Source: an uncultured Flavobacteriales bacterium (lineage in GTDB: Bacteria > Bacteroidota > Bacteroidia > Flavobacteriales_D > CALLUQ01). Taken from it: a stretch of DNA of 42,289 bases. The stretch spans positions 1-42,289 of the forward strand of contig CALLUQ010000046.1 of NCBI GenBank assembly GCA_938010565.1, read 5' to 3'. The position numbers were made by a program, and so were the translations under genes. Positions 7,884 to 16,398 of this stretch are shown piece after piece. The notes beneath the pieces were generated by a model, which did no database searches, was not told the DNA's origin, and was given only the letters and a program-made list of their open reading frames with translations. Each line of letters opens with the position of its first letter. Within the stretch, counting starts at the first letter, position 1.

Positions 7884-9229
7884 GAGCGTGAAAGTATGCT
7901 GTTATGGTCAGGATCGGCAAGGGGTTCCGGGGGAGTGTCTTCCGGTTTGGAGGTCGTGTTGAATTCCTCCTGGGTAAACAAAGTAAGACACACCAGTAAA
8001 ATGATGGTGTAGGGGTTTAATGATGCGGAAAGCCAGGGCTCAAATGAAATGGTAAACAACACTACAATCATTGTTGGAATAGAAAGGTGGGTGTTTTTTG
8101 CCGCTTTGATAAACAGGAGGAAAAAGGACCTGAAAAAGGCCGCAAGCCCGATCAAACCGGTATTCAACCAAAAAATAAGATAGGTATTGTGCACTCCTCC
8201 TTCGTGGCCCAGGCGGGAAAGGTAATCAGCGTTTGAACGCATCAGGTGTAAATCGTATGAAAACCCTCTACCCATAAAAAAATAATGTTGAATGGCATCC
8301 CAGGCAAACAGCCAGGCAACGAGCCGACCGGAGCCTGACTCCAACGATTTAAGGCGAAAGTAGCTTTCCAGCCCCAGGGATTGAATGATTGAAATAAGGT
8401 TGGCCGAAATGACCTGATAGGCTAAAAAAGTAGCGATCACTACAACCAATCCAACCCCTGCGGAGATTTTAAAAACCCTTACAAGAAATAAGAATATAGT
8501 GATGGATATTAAGGAGTTGCGACTACCGCTCCAAAGCAAAGAAATGACAAGAAGCAGATAAAATATACGTTTCTCGTTCTTGACGAACAAATCGGGATAA
8601 TATGTATCGGATGCATAGAACAAGAGGAAGGATACGACAAGAAAAAGCCCCATTCCGTTGGGATTTCCAAGGATCCCGCGAAAGCGGGTTCCGTGTGAAA
8701 CCGCAACTTTGGGGTCGATAAACCACCAGATCACGCCCAATGCCAACACCAGAATTGAGGCGTAAATTAACTCTTTAAAAATAACGGAGCCTCTTTCGCG
8801 ATAAATTTTGGTAATGAAATTGGGAGCAACTAAAAAGATCAGAGCGTAAGAAATGGTTCTTTGTAAACCGGAACCAAAAGTAGGAGATGCATACAAACTA
8901 ATGAGGGCCAGCACAAAAAAAGGAATGAACCGGGCAAAAATATGATTCATGGGCATGAATTTCTTCCTGTCAACATAAAGGATCATACCCAAAAAAATGA
9001 TGTAAATGTTCTTGATGGTTTTGGCCCAAGCCATACCGGGCTCCAAGCTATCGGAAAAGATGAGAATGAGCCAAAAGCCGATAAAAAGCTCGGAATACAT
9101 TTCGGCACGCCAAAACAAAATAAGGCTTAAAACAATGAGCCCGTATACGATCGGTCCGCCATAAATACCAACGGTTACCCACAAAAAAATTGCGGTTAAC
9201 AGGGTAACGTTATTTCGTATGATATCCAT
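7880..9229 (-). CDS. O-antigen ligase/polymerase family membrane protein
   Basis: A polytopic inner-membrane protein of 449 aa with about ten to twelve hydrophobic helices. The periplasmic-loop signature HEGGVHNTYLIFWLNTG, with its conserved His, identifies the Wzy_C/O-antigen ligase family, either WaaL-like ligase or Wzy-like polymerase. The two cannot be told apart by reading alone. It begins directly at the stop of the CotH-like gene and overlaps the SGNH gene by 4 bp. The final ~35 residues are hydrophilic and rich in Pro/Asp. It is the membrane step of the glycan pathway encoded by the neighbours. No flippase (Wzx) or chain-length regulator is seen in this window. Confidence 0.85.
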   Translation of the reverse strand: MDIIRNNVTLLTAIFLWVTVGIYGGPIVYGLIVLSLILFWRAEMYSELFIGFWLILIFSDSLEPGMAWAKTIKNIYIIFLGMILYVDRKKFMPMNHIFARFIPFFVLALISLYASPTFGSGLQRTISYALIFLVAPNFITKIYRERGSVIFKELIYASILVLALGVIWWFIDPKVAVSHGTRFRGILGNPNGMGLFLVVSFLLFYASDTYYPDLFVKNEKRIFYLLLVISLLWSGSRNSLISITIFLFLVRVFKISAGVGLVVVIATFLAYQVISANLISIIQSLGLESYFRLKSLESGSGRLVAWLFAWDAIQHYFFMGRGFSYDLHLMRSNADYLSRLGHEGGVHNTYLIFWLNTGLIGLAAFFRSFFLLFIKAAKNTHLSIPTMIVVLFTISFEPWLSASLNPYTIILLVCLTLFTQEEFNTTSKPEDTPPEPLADPDHNSILSRS

Positions 9230-10954
9230 TTATCCTTTTCGGTGAAGAAAAGCCTTGAGATGCTGCTTAAACTGTTCCGGACGCTGGCGCACAAAGCGAC
9301 GCAAGATCGCTATGTTTTGTTTCCATTCTTCCCGGGTTACGGGTTTTCTCCACCGCGCAAGATGCCGGCCGATAGCGCCATCCAGTTGTTTTTCAAGTTG
9401 TTGTATGATCCGTTCGGCCCGCTCCGGATCGAACTGTTGCTGCAACATGTTATCTGCTCTGGATCCCAAAAATTTTCGGTACTCAGGAACCGCAGACAAG
9501 GCTTTGAACAACTGGCTTACATGCGACCCGGAAGCTTCCAGATGCCGAAACATGTCGGTATAAAATGCCGTAGGTGAAGTATAGCCTAATCCGTAGTCCA
9601 TATCAAAGATCATCCAGTACCACTTTCCGGAAGGCAAGCCCGGTACCCGAACCGAATCGGCCAGGCGGAAATAACGCACATTGTTATTCGGCCAGTCGGT
9701 ATTGGCAAAAAAAGTTTCGGCCAGCACAAAATCGGTAAACGAAGCAATGTCTATGGCTTCGGTTACCCGGCTGTAAGCAACCGGATCGTTCAGGTCGTTC
9801 TTTTTTACAAAATGCATCAAAGCTTTCCATTCGGCTGCTTGTTCGGCATCGCCATTTTCGTAGATGCCGTTCTTTTCCAGTACGGAAAATGCTTTTTCTT
9901 CCAACCCAAACCGGGCCAGAAAGTAATCATCGCTAAACCGGTCCCGGATGTTATGGATGCCCCAGTATACTCCATTAAGGTAAAGTTCTACCGGTTGAAA
10001 ACGCTGACAAATAAGGTGGGAGCCTTCCAACATAAGTTGAGCCAGTGCATCCCTAAAAAGGGTGTGGCCCCAATCGTTTCCGCTGTTCCGGAGAATGAAT
10101 TCGGTGAAATTGCGTTGCGCATCGTTTTTAAACAAGGGCAAATGAAAGGAAGGGCTGCCGTACTTATTCCTGGCGTATAAACGAATCGATTTCTGAGGGA
10201 AAGCCCGGGTTGCATTGCCGTTGATGCGAACGCCCGCATCCGAACTCCATATTTTACGGCCGTTCGGGTTGTAGTATTCAAAACGGACTTCCCGCTCCCA
10301 TCGTTTGCCCCGTTGATGGTAATTGGCAGCCGCATCCCACCACTCAATATCCCATTTTTGCTTGGAAGCCCGGAAATTGGCATTGCTCCATTCCGTATTT
10401 CCTGCATGGTAAATGCCCCGTGCATGGCCAAAAAGGTTTTCCGTATGTGTAGACAACGCTACCAAAGGAAGACCGGAGGGTTCGCGGAAAAAATACGTTT
10501 GTGTTTGGTAAGGGCTGAGGCGTTTGTTCCCTTTAAAAATTGCTGCACGAAGGGTAAAGGCCTCTTTTTTTTCTTTGTAAGGCCGTTTCCACTTGCGTGA
10601 TGTGTTTTTCAGTTCGATGTCCGGAACCTGATGCAAAATGGTTTCGCTACACAACGGCTCCTCAACAATAGCGGAAGTAGCATCGGGCAAGGCGCCGTCA
10701 ATGGTATAGCGTACCACTGCGCCGGGCGATACGTTTTTATGAAACTCCAGGCAAATGGAAGTGGCGTAAAACCCACCTTCCAAGTTTAAGGCCGGTGCCC
10801 GTTCGGAAGTAACCTCTGCTGGCAAAGTAGCCAAGGCTCCTCCTCCATCCGGTTGCCATCCGTTTTGATAACCAAAGAAACCCATCACAACCGATCCGGT
10901 TAGCATGAGCCAAAGTAGGGGATCTTTCCAATATGTTTGGTACTGTCTTTCCAA
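9230..10954 (-). CDS. CotH-like protein with N-terminal membrane anchor
   Basis: A 574-aa protein. A hydrophobic segment at residues ~13-28 suggests a membrane anchor. Residues ~55-170 resemble the chitobiase/hexosaminidase C-terminal-type beta domain often fused to CotH (VRYTIDGALPD). The rest fits the CotH family: VRINGNATRAFPQKS, GNDWGHTLFRDAL, ELYLNGVYWGIHNIRDR and a DMDYGLGY motif where the kinase-like family carries its metal-binding Asp. CotH proteins include atypical protein kinases; activity here is untested. The start used is TTG, 9 bp after the DUF4956 stop. The next in-frame ATG would remove the anchor. Its place between a DUF4956-like gene and an O-antigen ligase suggests a cell-surface role. 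Confidence 0.82.
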   Translation of the reverse strand: MERQYQTYWKDPLLWLMLTGSVVMGFFGYQNGWQPDGGGALATLPAEVTSERAPALNLEGGFYATSICLEFHKNVSPGAVVRYTIDGALPDATSAIVEEPLCSETILHQVPDIELKNTSRKWKRPYKEKKEAFTLRAAIFKGNKRLSPYQTQTYFFREPSGLPLVALSTHTENLFGHARGIYHAGNTEWSNANFRASKQKWDIEWWDAAANYHQRGKRWEREVRFEYYNPNGRKIWSSDAGVRINGNATRAFPQKSIRLYARNKYGSPSFHLPLFKNDAQRNFTEFILRNSGNDWGHTLFRDALAQLMLEGSHLICQRFQPVELYLNGVYWGIHNIRDRFSDDYFLARFGLEEKAFSVLEKNGIYENGDAEQAAEWKALMHFVKKNDLNDPVAYSRVTEAIDIASFTDFVLAETFFANTDWPNNNVRYFRLADSVRVPGLPSGKWYWMIFDMDYGLGYTSPTAFYTDMFRHLEASGSHVSQLFKALSAVPEYRKFLGSRADNMLQQQFDPERAERIIQQLEKQLDGAIGRHLARWRKPVTREEWKQNIAILRRFVRQRPEQFKQHLKAFLHRKG

Positions 10955-10963
10955 GAGGTAGCC

Positions 10964-11401
10964 TTAAGAAACTTTTTTATCCAAAAAGAAAAGTACAGCG
11001 GTTACCAGTACATACCCAATGCTCAAAACAACGGCAAACCCCGATCCCATACCCAAACCCAGGATCAACACCAAAAAAAGATAAACCCATTGCCGAACAT
11101 TGCCGGCAATGATCTTAAAGCGCAACAAAGTAAGCAGTGCGGCAAACCCAATGGCCAGCGGAATGGAGAACCGGATGATGCTGATGGCTACAGCGGTGCT
11201 TATCGCAATTAAGATCAATTGTTTGGCAAATTGCTTGTCCTCCGTATTCTTAGCCGAGCCTCGCCAGTACAGCCGATGAAAAAGCCAGGCCCATAGCCCT
11301 GTGAGGAACAATAAAAAAAGATAGTTGGGAAGGTCTGCCATCGAAAAACCGGAGAGGTTGTCTGCAACAAATGCCTTGATCCATTGGGTTATATTGTCCA
11401 T
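10964..11401 (-). CDS. Small polytopic membrane protein, DUF4956-like
   Basis: A 145-aa protein with about four hydrophobic segments. The core IRFSIPLAIGFAALLTLLRFK followed by a second helix ending GLGMGSG resembles the DUF4956 pattern of an RFR-type motif and a Gly-rich helix. DUF4956 genes are frequently found beside CotH and VTC-type polyphosphate polymerase genes. Here CotH follows after 9 bp but no VTC-domain gene is present. It is the first gene of the long minus-strand operon, and its start is 85 bp from the divergent epimerase start, so the shared intergenic region 11402-11486 should hold both promoters. The biochemical function is unknown. Confidence 0.65.
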   Translation of the reverse strand: MDNITQWIKAFVADNLSGFSMADLPNYLFLLFLTGLWAWLFHRLYWRGSAKNTEDKQFAKQLILIAISTAVAISIIRFSIPLAIGFAALLTLLRFKIIAGNVRQWVYLFLVLILGLGMGSGFAVVLSIGYVLVTAVLFFLDKKVS

Positions 11402-11486
11402 GGGTTCAAAAGTAACATATTCGCTCCATTTTTACCATTATAAAAAATAGGTTTAATTTGTAGGCCTTACTTGTTTAGATTTAGTT

Positions 11487-12431
11487 ATGGGAAGAGTATT
11501 AGTTACGGGTGGCGCCGGTTTTATCGGAAGTCATCTGGTCAAAAGCTTGGTTCGATCCGGACATGAAGTAGTGGTGGCAGATACGTTACTGCGCGGCAAT
11601 AAGATCGAAAAGTCCATTTTTAACAACCTTGAGTTCCACAAAGCCGATGTGCGGGATCATGCTAAAATGAATGCGTTGGCCAAAGGGACCGATCTCATTT
11701 TCCATTTTGCTGCTGTTTTAGGAGTGGATGTGGTTGCAGACAATCCGGTTACTACCATGGATACGGAAGTAATTGGCCTTCGAAACATTACGGATGCAGC
11801 AGTTACCAATGGCATCGGGAAGATCATTTATGCTTCTACCAGTGGGGTTTACGGTCATTCGGCCATCGAGAAAAGTTTCAAGGAAAATATCCAGCTCGAT
11901 CCGAGAACCAGCTATGCTATTGCGAAACGATACAATGAAATTTATCTGGCTGCATTGCATGAAGAAAAAGGGCTGGAGTCTCTTTCCCTTCGTTTTTTCA
12001 ATGTTTACGGGCAACATCAGGACAACCGTATGGTGGTTCCCCGTTTCTTTGAGCAAGCCATTGCCAACCAGCCTTTAACTGTTTTTGGGAACGGGCAACA
12101 AACCCGCGACTTTACCTACATTGACGATACCATTGAAAGTTGTATCCGATTGATGGATAAGGTCAGAGGGCGCGAAATTTACAATATTGGTTGTGAAGTG
12201 GAAACCAAGATCCTTGACCTGGCGGAAAAGATCATTGCCATTACGGGTTCTTCTTCTACCGTCCAATACATTGATGCTCCGAAAAAACGGTACGATTTTG
12301 AAATTGAAAGGCGCTGTGGCAATTCGGTTAAATTGTTTGATGCCATCAACTACAAACCGCAGGTGGAGCTGTTGGAAGGACTGAAAAAAACCTACACCGA
12401 TCACTACCAATCGGAAATACAAACGATTTAA
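11487..12431 (+). CDS. NAD-dependent sugar epimerase/dehydratase
   Basis: An extended short-chain dehydrogenase of 314 aa. The dinucleotide-binding GGAGFIGSH lies at residues 8-16, the Ser/Thr of the active site is in ASTSGVYG, and the catalytic YAIAK (YxxxK) follows DPRTS. The C-terminal half has the FNVYG and DFTYIDD blocks typical of UDP-glucose 4-epimerase, UDP-glucuronate decarboxylase and related nucleotide-sugar enzymes. The exact reaction cannot be chosen from these motifs. It is transcribed away from the polysaccharide operon and probably provides a sugar precursor to it. After its stop there is ~250 bp with no gene before the end of lysS. Confidence 0.88.
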   Translation: MGRVLVTGGAGFIGSHLVKSLVRSGHEVVVADTLLRGNKIEKSIFNNLEFHKADVRDHAKMNALAKGTDLIFHFAAVLGVDVVADNPVTTMDTEVIGLRNITDAAVTNGIGKIIYASTSGVYGHSAIEKSFKENIQLDPRTSYAIAKRYNEIYLAALHEEKGLESLSLRFFNVYGQHQDNRMVVPRFFEQAIANQPLTVFGNGQQTRDFTYIDDTIESCIRLMDKVRGREIYNIGCEVETKILDLAEKIIAITGSSSTVQYIDAPKKRYDFEIERRCGNSVKLFDAINYKPQVELLEGLKKTYTDHYQSEIQTI

Positions 12432-12579
12432 ACCGATCGCCGATTTCTTTTTTTACCATAACCCTGCCATCGGTAGGAAAATTACTGAAAAAAGGACCTC
12501 CCCTTTCCGATACATAGGGTCTGCTTTTTTTCATAACTAAACCTCCCCTTTTTTATATCGAAACTCACGTTATTTACTT

Positions 12580-12660
12580 TATGAACCGCCGCATACGGAA
12601 CCGTACGTACAGTGGTGCGAAAGGACAGGCAGGGGAGTTAACCCTTATCTTCCTACTCAG
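12580..12660 (+). mobile_element. Decayed 3' end of a group II intron (domains V-VI)
   Basis: The segment GAACCGCCGCATACGGAACC followed by GTACGTACAGTGGTGCGAAAGG matches the layout of group II intron domain V: a lower stem, an AU step, a CG bulge, and a distal ACG-GAAC-CGT hairpin. Two lower-stem pairs are broken (C/A mismatches). It is followed by a purine/pyrimidine-rich segment ending TCCTACTC, as expected of domain VI and the intron 3' boundary. The domain VI stem is poorly kept. No intron-encoded reverse transcriptase or 5' domains are present nearby, so this is read as a dead remnant on the + strand between two convergent genes. It is called from pattern memory, not a covariance model. 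Confidence 0.6.
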
Positions 12661-12681
12661 CTTTATCCTCAATCTTTCGAT

Positions 12682-14406
12682 TTATTCCTCAATCAGGGAA
12701 ACAACAAGGCTGTCATTCTCTTTGGCAACATTCACAAGCCCATGATCTCTAAGGCCTTTTATACTCTTATCCCATTGTTTATTACTTAACTGAGATTGTA
12801 CTTTCAGCTCATTTAGTCCCATTTGCTTCGTCTTTGATAAAATGTCAAAAACGCTCTTTTCATTGTCATTCAATTCAGGTCCTTTTTTTGCTCCGAACAC
12901 CTCCGGTTTCATTTGCGGGAAAAACAACACTTCCTGGATCGAAGAATTGTTGGTCATAAACATGGTAAGGCGATCGATCCCAATTCCCAAGCCTGAGGTG
13001 GGAGGCATGCCGTACTCCAAAGCACGCAAAAAGTCTTCATCGATAAACATGGCCTCGTCATCTCCTTTATCCATAAGGCGGACCTGTTCCTCAAAGCGTT
13101 GGCGCTGATCAATGGGATCGTTGAGTTCGGAATAGGCATTGGCCAGCTCCTTTCCACAGATCATGAGTTCAAAACGTTCCGTAAGTTCCGGGTTGCTCCG
13201 ATGCCTCTTACACAAAGGCGACATTTCTACGGGGTAGTCGTAAATAAAAGTGGGCTGGATATAGTTGGCTTCGCATTTTTCCCCAAAAATTTCATCGATG
13301 AGTTTTCCTTTTCCCATCGATCCGTCCACATCGATGCCCAGATCGGAACAAGCTTGGCGGAGTTGCTCTTCGGTCATTCCCGTAATATCAACACCGGTAT
13401 ATTTTAAAATGGCCTCCTGCATGGTTACCCGTGCATAAGGAGGTTTAAAATCAATACAATGTTCGCCAAAGGTTACTTCGGTGGTTCCATGCACATCTTT
13501 TGCAATCCGAGCCAGCATATTCTCGGTAAATGCCATCATCCATTTGTAGTCTTTAAAGGCGACATACACTTCCATCTGGGTAAACTCAGGGTTATGGGTT
13601 TTATCCATGCCTTCGTTCCTGAAATCCTTGGCAAATTCGTAAACCCCTTCAAATCCTCCCACGATCAAACGCTTCAGATACAGCTCATTGGCAATACGCA
13701 AGTAGAGCGGAATATCCAATGCGTTGTGATGGGTAATAAAGGGACGTGCGGAAGCACCACCCGGTATGGCCTGTAAAATGGGGGTTTCCACCTCCAGGTA
13801 ATCAAAACTGTTGAGGTAGGCCCGCATCGAATTCATGATCCGGGTACGTTTTATAAAGGTATCACGCACCTCGTCGTTCACCACCAGATCGACATAGCGC
13901 ATCCGATAACGCAACTCCGCATCCGTAAAAGCATCGTGTGTGTTTCCTTCGTCGTCTGTTTTTACAGCCGGAAGCGGCCGCAAGGCTTTGGAGAGGAGAT
14001 CGAATTTTTTCACAAAAACCGACGTTTCACCTACCTGGGTTTTGAAAACATGGCCTTCCACCCCAATAAAATCACCCCGATCAATGAGGCGTTTAAATAC
14101 TTCGTTGTAAAGTGTTTTGTCCTCACCGGGGCACAACTCATCCCGATTGAAGTAAAGTTGGACCTCACCGGTATGGTCTTTCAGTACGGCAAAAGAAGCC
14201 TTGCCTTGTATCCGTTTAAACAGAAGTCGGCCCGCTACTTTTACGGCCTCAAAACCAGTGCTGTTTTCCGTATAGTTGTGGGTGATGGAAGCAGCGGTAC
14301 AATTGGCATCGTACATGGCTGCCGGAAAAGGTTCGATCCCCAGTTCGCGAAGCCGGGCCAGATGCTTACGCCGTTGTATTTCCTGCTCACTCCGTTCGGT
14401 ACTCAT
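12682..14406 (-). CDS. lysS: Lysyl-tRNA synthetase, class II
   Basis: Charges tRNA-Lys with lysine in the cytoplasm. The N-terminal OB-fold anticodon-binding domain (about residues 55-150) contains AGRLLFKRIQGKASF. The class II catalytic domain has motif 2 FAKDFRNEGMDKTHNPEFTQ and motif 3 GLGIGIDRL. The protein is 574 aa, longer than the ~500 aa of E. coli LysS. The extra ~65 residues at the C-terminus (after ELNDNEK) look like a small winged-helix-type domain that I associate with Bacteroidota LysRS. The ATG start MSTERSEQEIQRRKHLARL fits the family. It is convergent with the epimerase. Confidence 0.96.
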   Translation of the reverse strand: MSTERSEQEIQRRKHLARLRELGIEPFPAAMYDANCTAASITHNYTENSTGFEAVKVAGRLLFKRIQGKASFAVLKDHTGEVQLYFNRDELCPGEDKTLYNEVFKRLIDRGDFIGVEGHVFKTQVGETSVFVKKFDLLSKALRPLPAVKTDDEGNTHDAFTDAELRYRMRYVDLVVNDEVRDTFIKRTRIMNSMRAYLNSFDYLEVETPILQAIPGGASARPFITHHNALDIPLYLRIANELYLKRLIVGGFEGVYEFAKDFRNEGMDKTHNPEFTQMEVYVAFKDYKWMMAFTENMLARIAKDVHGTTEVTFGEHCIDFKPPYARVTMQEAILKYTGVDITGMTEEQLRQACSDLGIDVDGSMGKGKLIDEIFGEKCEANYIQPTFIYDYPVEMSPLCKRHRSNPELTERFELMICGKELANAYSELNDPIDQRQRFEEQVRLMDKGDDEAMFIDEDFLRALEYGMPPTSGLGIGIDRLTMFMTNNSSIQEVLFFPQMKPEVFGAKKGPELNDNEKSVFDILSKTKQMGLNELKVQSQLSNKQWDKSIKGLRDHGLVNVAKENDSLVVSLIEE

Positions 14407-14427
14407 AAGGCTTTCCGTACTAAAAAA

Positions 14428-14523
14428 TTAAAGGTTGGCAAAGATAATAAAAGCCATGGCTAAAGCGGATGTGAGCGTTACGAAGATGACGGAAGGGAGG
14501 TTAACGGAGTGGCCACCTTTCAT
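14428..14523 (-). CDS. Possible small single-pass membrane protein
   Basis: Between lysS and the divergent isomerase the minus strand keeps an open frame of 58 codons ending just upstream of lysS. Its C-terminal part, from the ATG at 14523, encodes 31 residues dominated by one hydrophobic helix (LPSVIFVTLTSALAMAFIIF). Upstream of that ATG the same frame reads DLLSGDWKGLNKLVERTG, which looks protein-like, but the only starts for a longer product would be TTG (14574) or ATT (14598). It could be a genuine short gene cotranscribed with lysS, or a gene with a non-ATG start. I do not recognise a family. Confidence 0.35.
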   Translation of the reverse strand: MKGGHSVNLPSVIFVTLTSALAMAFIIFANL

Positions 14524-14667
14524 GCCGGTTCGTTCTACGAGTTTATTTAATCCCTTCCAGTCGCCTGAAAGCAAGTCGGTTATAAAATATTCCTTAATAC
14601 CCGTTCAATCAGACCGAAAATTTCTCTACTATTTTGTACTTTTCCGTTCCCAAATAAAACCGTTGTA

Positions 14668-15651
14668 ATGGATAAATTAATTGCCGCTTTTGCACAACAA
14701 TTGCGTGATGCATTGGCTATCGGAAGAGCCGCTGATCTCCCGGCCTGGTCGGGTACGATCCGGAATGTAACGGTATCAGGCCTTGGTGGTTCTGGTATCG
14801 GCGGAGCCATTGTCAGCCAATTGACCTCGGACGATGCCGAAGTACCTGTTTTGGTGAACAACAACTATCACTTGCCCGCTTACATTCGTGAACAAAGCCT
14901 GGTGGTCGTTTCTTCCTATTCCGGGAATACGGAAGAAACCATCAATGCTTTTCAACAGGCTTTAGACCGGAATGCCGAAATAGCCTGTATTACTTCGGGT
15001 GGCAAAGCACTCGCCCTGTCGCAACAACATCAGTTGAACCACATCGTGATTCCGGGCGGCAACCCTCCTCGTTCCATGCTCGCCTTTTCTCTGGTACAAC
15101 AGTTTTTTATTCTTAAGCATTATGGCATCATTTCGGAAAGCTACATCAGTGACCTGGAAAATGCGGTGGTGTTAATAGAAAAGGAAGAAGAGGCCATTCG
15201 TGCCGAAGCAAAAAAGGTAGCTGCTTTTCTCCACAAAAAAATACCTGTGATCTATGCCGAAGCACGTTATGCAGCTGTTGCGACCCGTTTTCGCCAGCAA
15301 CTGAACGAAAACGCTAAAATGGTTTGCTGGCATCATGTTTTGCCCGAAATGAACCACAACGAACTGGTGGGATGGGCCGGTGGCTCCGAAGAACTTGCTG
15401 TGGTTATTCTGCGCAACGAAGACGATGATTTCCGAACCCAGGTACGCATGGATATTTCCCAAAAGATCATCGGCCGGTATACTTCCAACATCATGGAAAT
15501 TACCTCCAAAGGAAACTCCAGGGTAGAGCGTTCTTTGTACCATATTCACCTGGAAGATTGGGTTTCTTATTACCTCGCGGAGATGAAAGCCATTGATGCC
15601 GTTGAGGTGGATGTAATTGCTTACCTTAAAACCGAACTTGGAAAGGTCTGA
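14668..15651 (+). CDS. Bifunctional phosphoglucose/phosphomannose isomerase-type SIS protein
   Basis: A 327-aa SIS-domain isomerase interconverting glucose-6-P or mannose-6-P with fructose-6-P. The first SIS domain shows GLGGSGIGG (38-46) and the phosphosugar-binding SYSGNTEE (83-90). The second contains NENAKMV and PEMNHNELVGW, with the conserved Glu and His of the PGI/PMI family first seen in archaea and also common in Bacteroidota. The length of 327 aa fits that family rather than classical Pgi (~550 aa). Its product would link central metabolism to nucleotide-sugar supply for the adjacent glycan genes. lipB starts 1 bp after its stop. Confidence 0.88.
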   Translation: MDKLIAAFAQQLRDALAIGRAADLPAWSGTIRNVTVSGLGGSGIGGAIVSQLTSDDAEVPVLVNNNYHLPAYIREQSLVVVSSYSGNTEETINAFQQALDRNAEIACITSGGKALALSQQHQLNHIVIPGGNPPRSMLAFSLVQQFFILKHYGIISESYISDLENAVVLIEKEEEAIRAEAKKVAAFLHKKIPVIYAEARYAAVATRFRQQLNENAKMVCWHHVLPEMNHNELVGWAGGSEELAVVILRNEDDDFRTQVRMDISQKIIGRYTSNIMEITSKGNSRVERSLYHIHLEDWVSYYLAEMKAIDAVEVDVIAYLKTELGKV

Positions 15652-15652
15652 T

Positions 15653-16369
15653 ATGCCTGAAGTGCATTTTCACTCCCTCGGCCTTCGGGATTATAAAGAA
15701 GTATGGGATTATCAGGAAGCCCTCTTTAAAAAAACGGTTGACCTGAAGATCAGAAACCGGAAAAGCCCTGAGGGTGAAAGGGTTTCTACGCAAAACCATT
15801 TGCTGTTTTGCGAACATCCGCACGTTTATACGCTGGGCAAAAGTGGCAAGCCCGAAAACCTCCTGATCGATGAGGCAGGTTTGAAAAACAAAGATGCTGC
15901 TTATTATAAGATCAACCGTGGAGGAGATGTTACCTACCACGGCCCCGGACAGTTGGTGGCTTACCCCATTTTTGATCTGGATCAGTTTTTTACCGATATT
16001 CACAAATACCTTCGGTACCTGGAAGAAGCCATCATCCTTACCCTTGCCGATTTCCATATCGAAGCCGGGCGGGTGGAAGGTTTAACCGGAGTATGGCTGG
16101 ATGGCGACAACCCTGAAAAAGCACGTAAAATTTGCGCTATGGGTGTAAAGTGCAGCCGTTGGGTTACTATGCATGGGCTGGCGCTTAACGTTACCGCCAA
16201 CCTCGATTATTTTAACGGCATCGTTCCTTGTGGGATAGAAGATAAAGCCGTAACTTCCATGCACTTGGAAACTTCATCCGAAGTAAGTGTGGCTTTGGTG
16301 GGGGATCAGTTGCAAAAACACCTGGCCAACTTGTTTGGTTATGTGTACGTTGGGAAAGTCATTGCTTAA
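15653..16369 (+). CDS. lipB: Octanoyltransferase (lipoate biosynthesis)
   Basis: Transfers octanoyl from acyl carrier protein to lipoyl domains, the first step of endogenous lipoate synthesis. RGGDVTYHGPGQLVAYP is the family signature, MGVKCSRWVTMHGLALN carries the catalytic Lys, and FNGIVPCG carries the catalytic Cys. The start MPEVHFHSLG gives 238 aa and follows the isomerase stop with one intervening base. The track start 12 codons earlier lies inside the upstream gene and is rejected. Both catalytic residues are present, so an active enzyme is expected. Confidence 0.95.
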   Translation: MPEVHFHSLGLRDYKEVWDYQEALFKKTVDLKIRNRKSPEGERVSTQNHLLFCEHPHVYTLGKSGKPENLLIDEAGLKNKDAAYYKINRGGDVTYHGPGQLVAYPIFDLDQFFTDIHKYLRYLEEAIILTLADFHIEAGRVEGLTGVWLDGDNPEKARKICAMGVKCSRWVTMHGLALNVTANLDYFNGIVPCGIEDKAVTSMHLETSSEVSVALVGDQLQKHLANLFGYVYVGKVIA

Positions 16370-16398
16370 CCTACACTTTTGTTATCCGTTTTTTCAGC

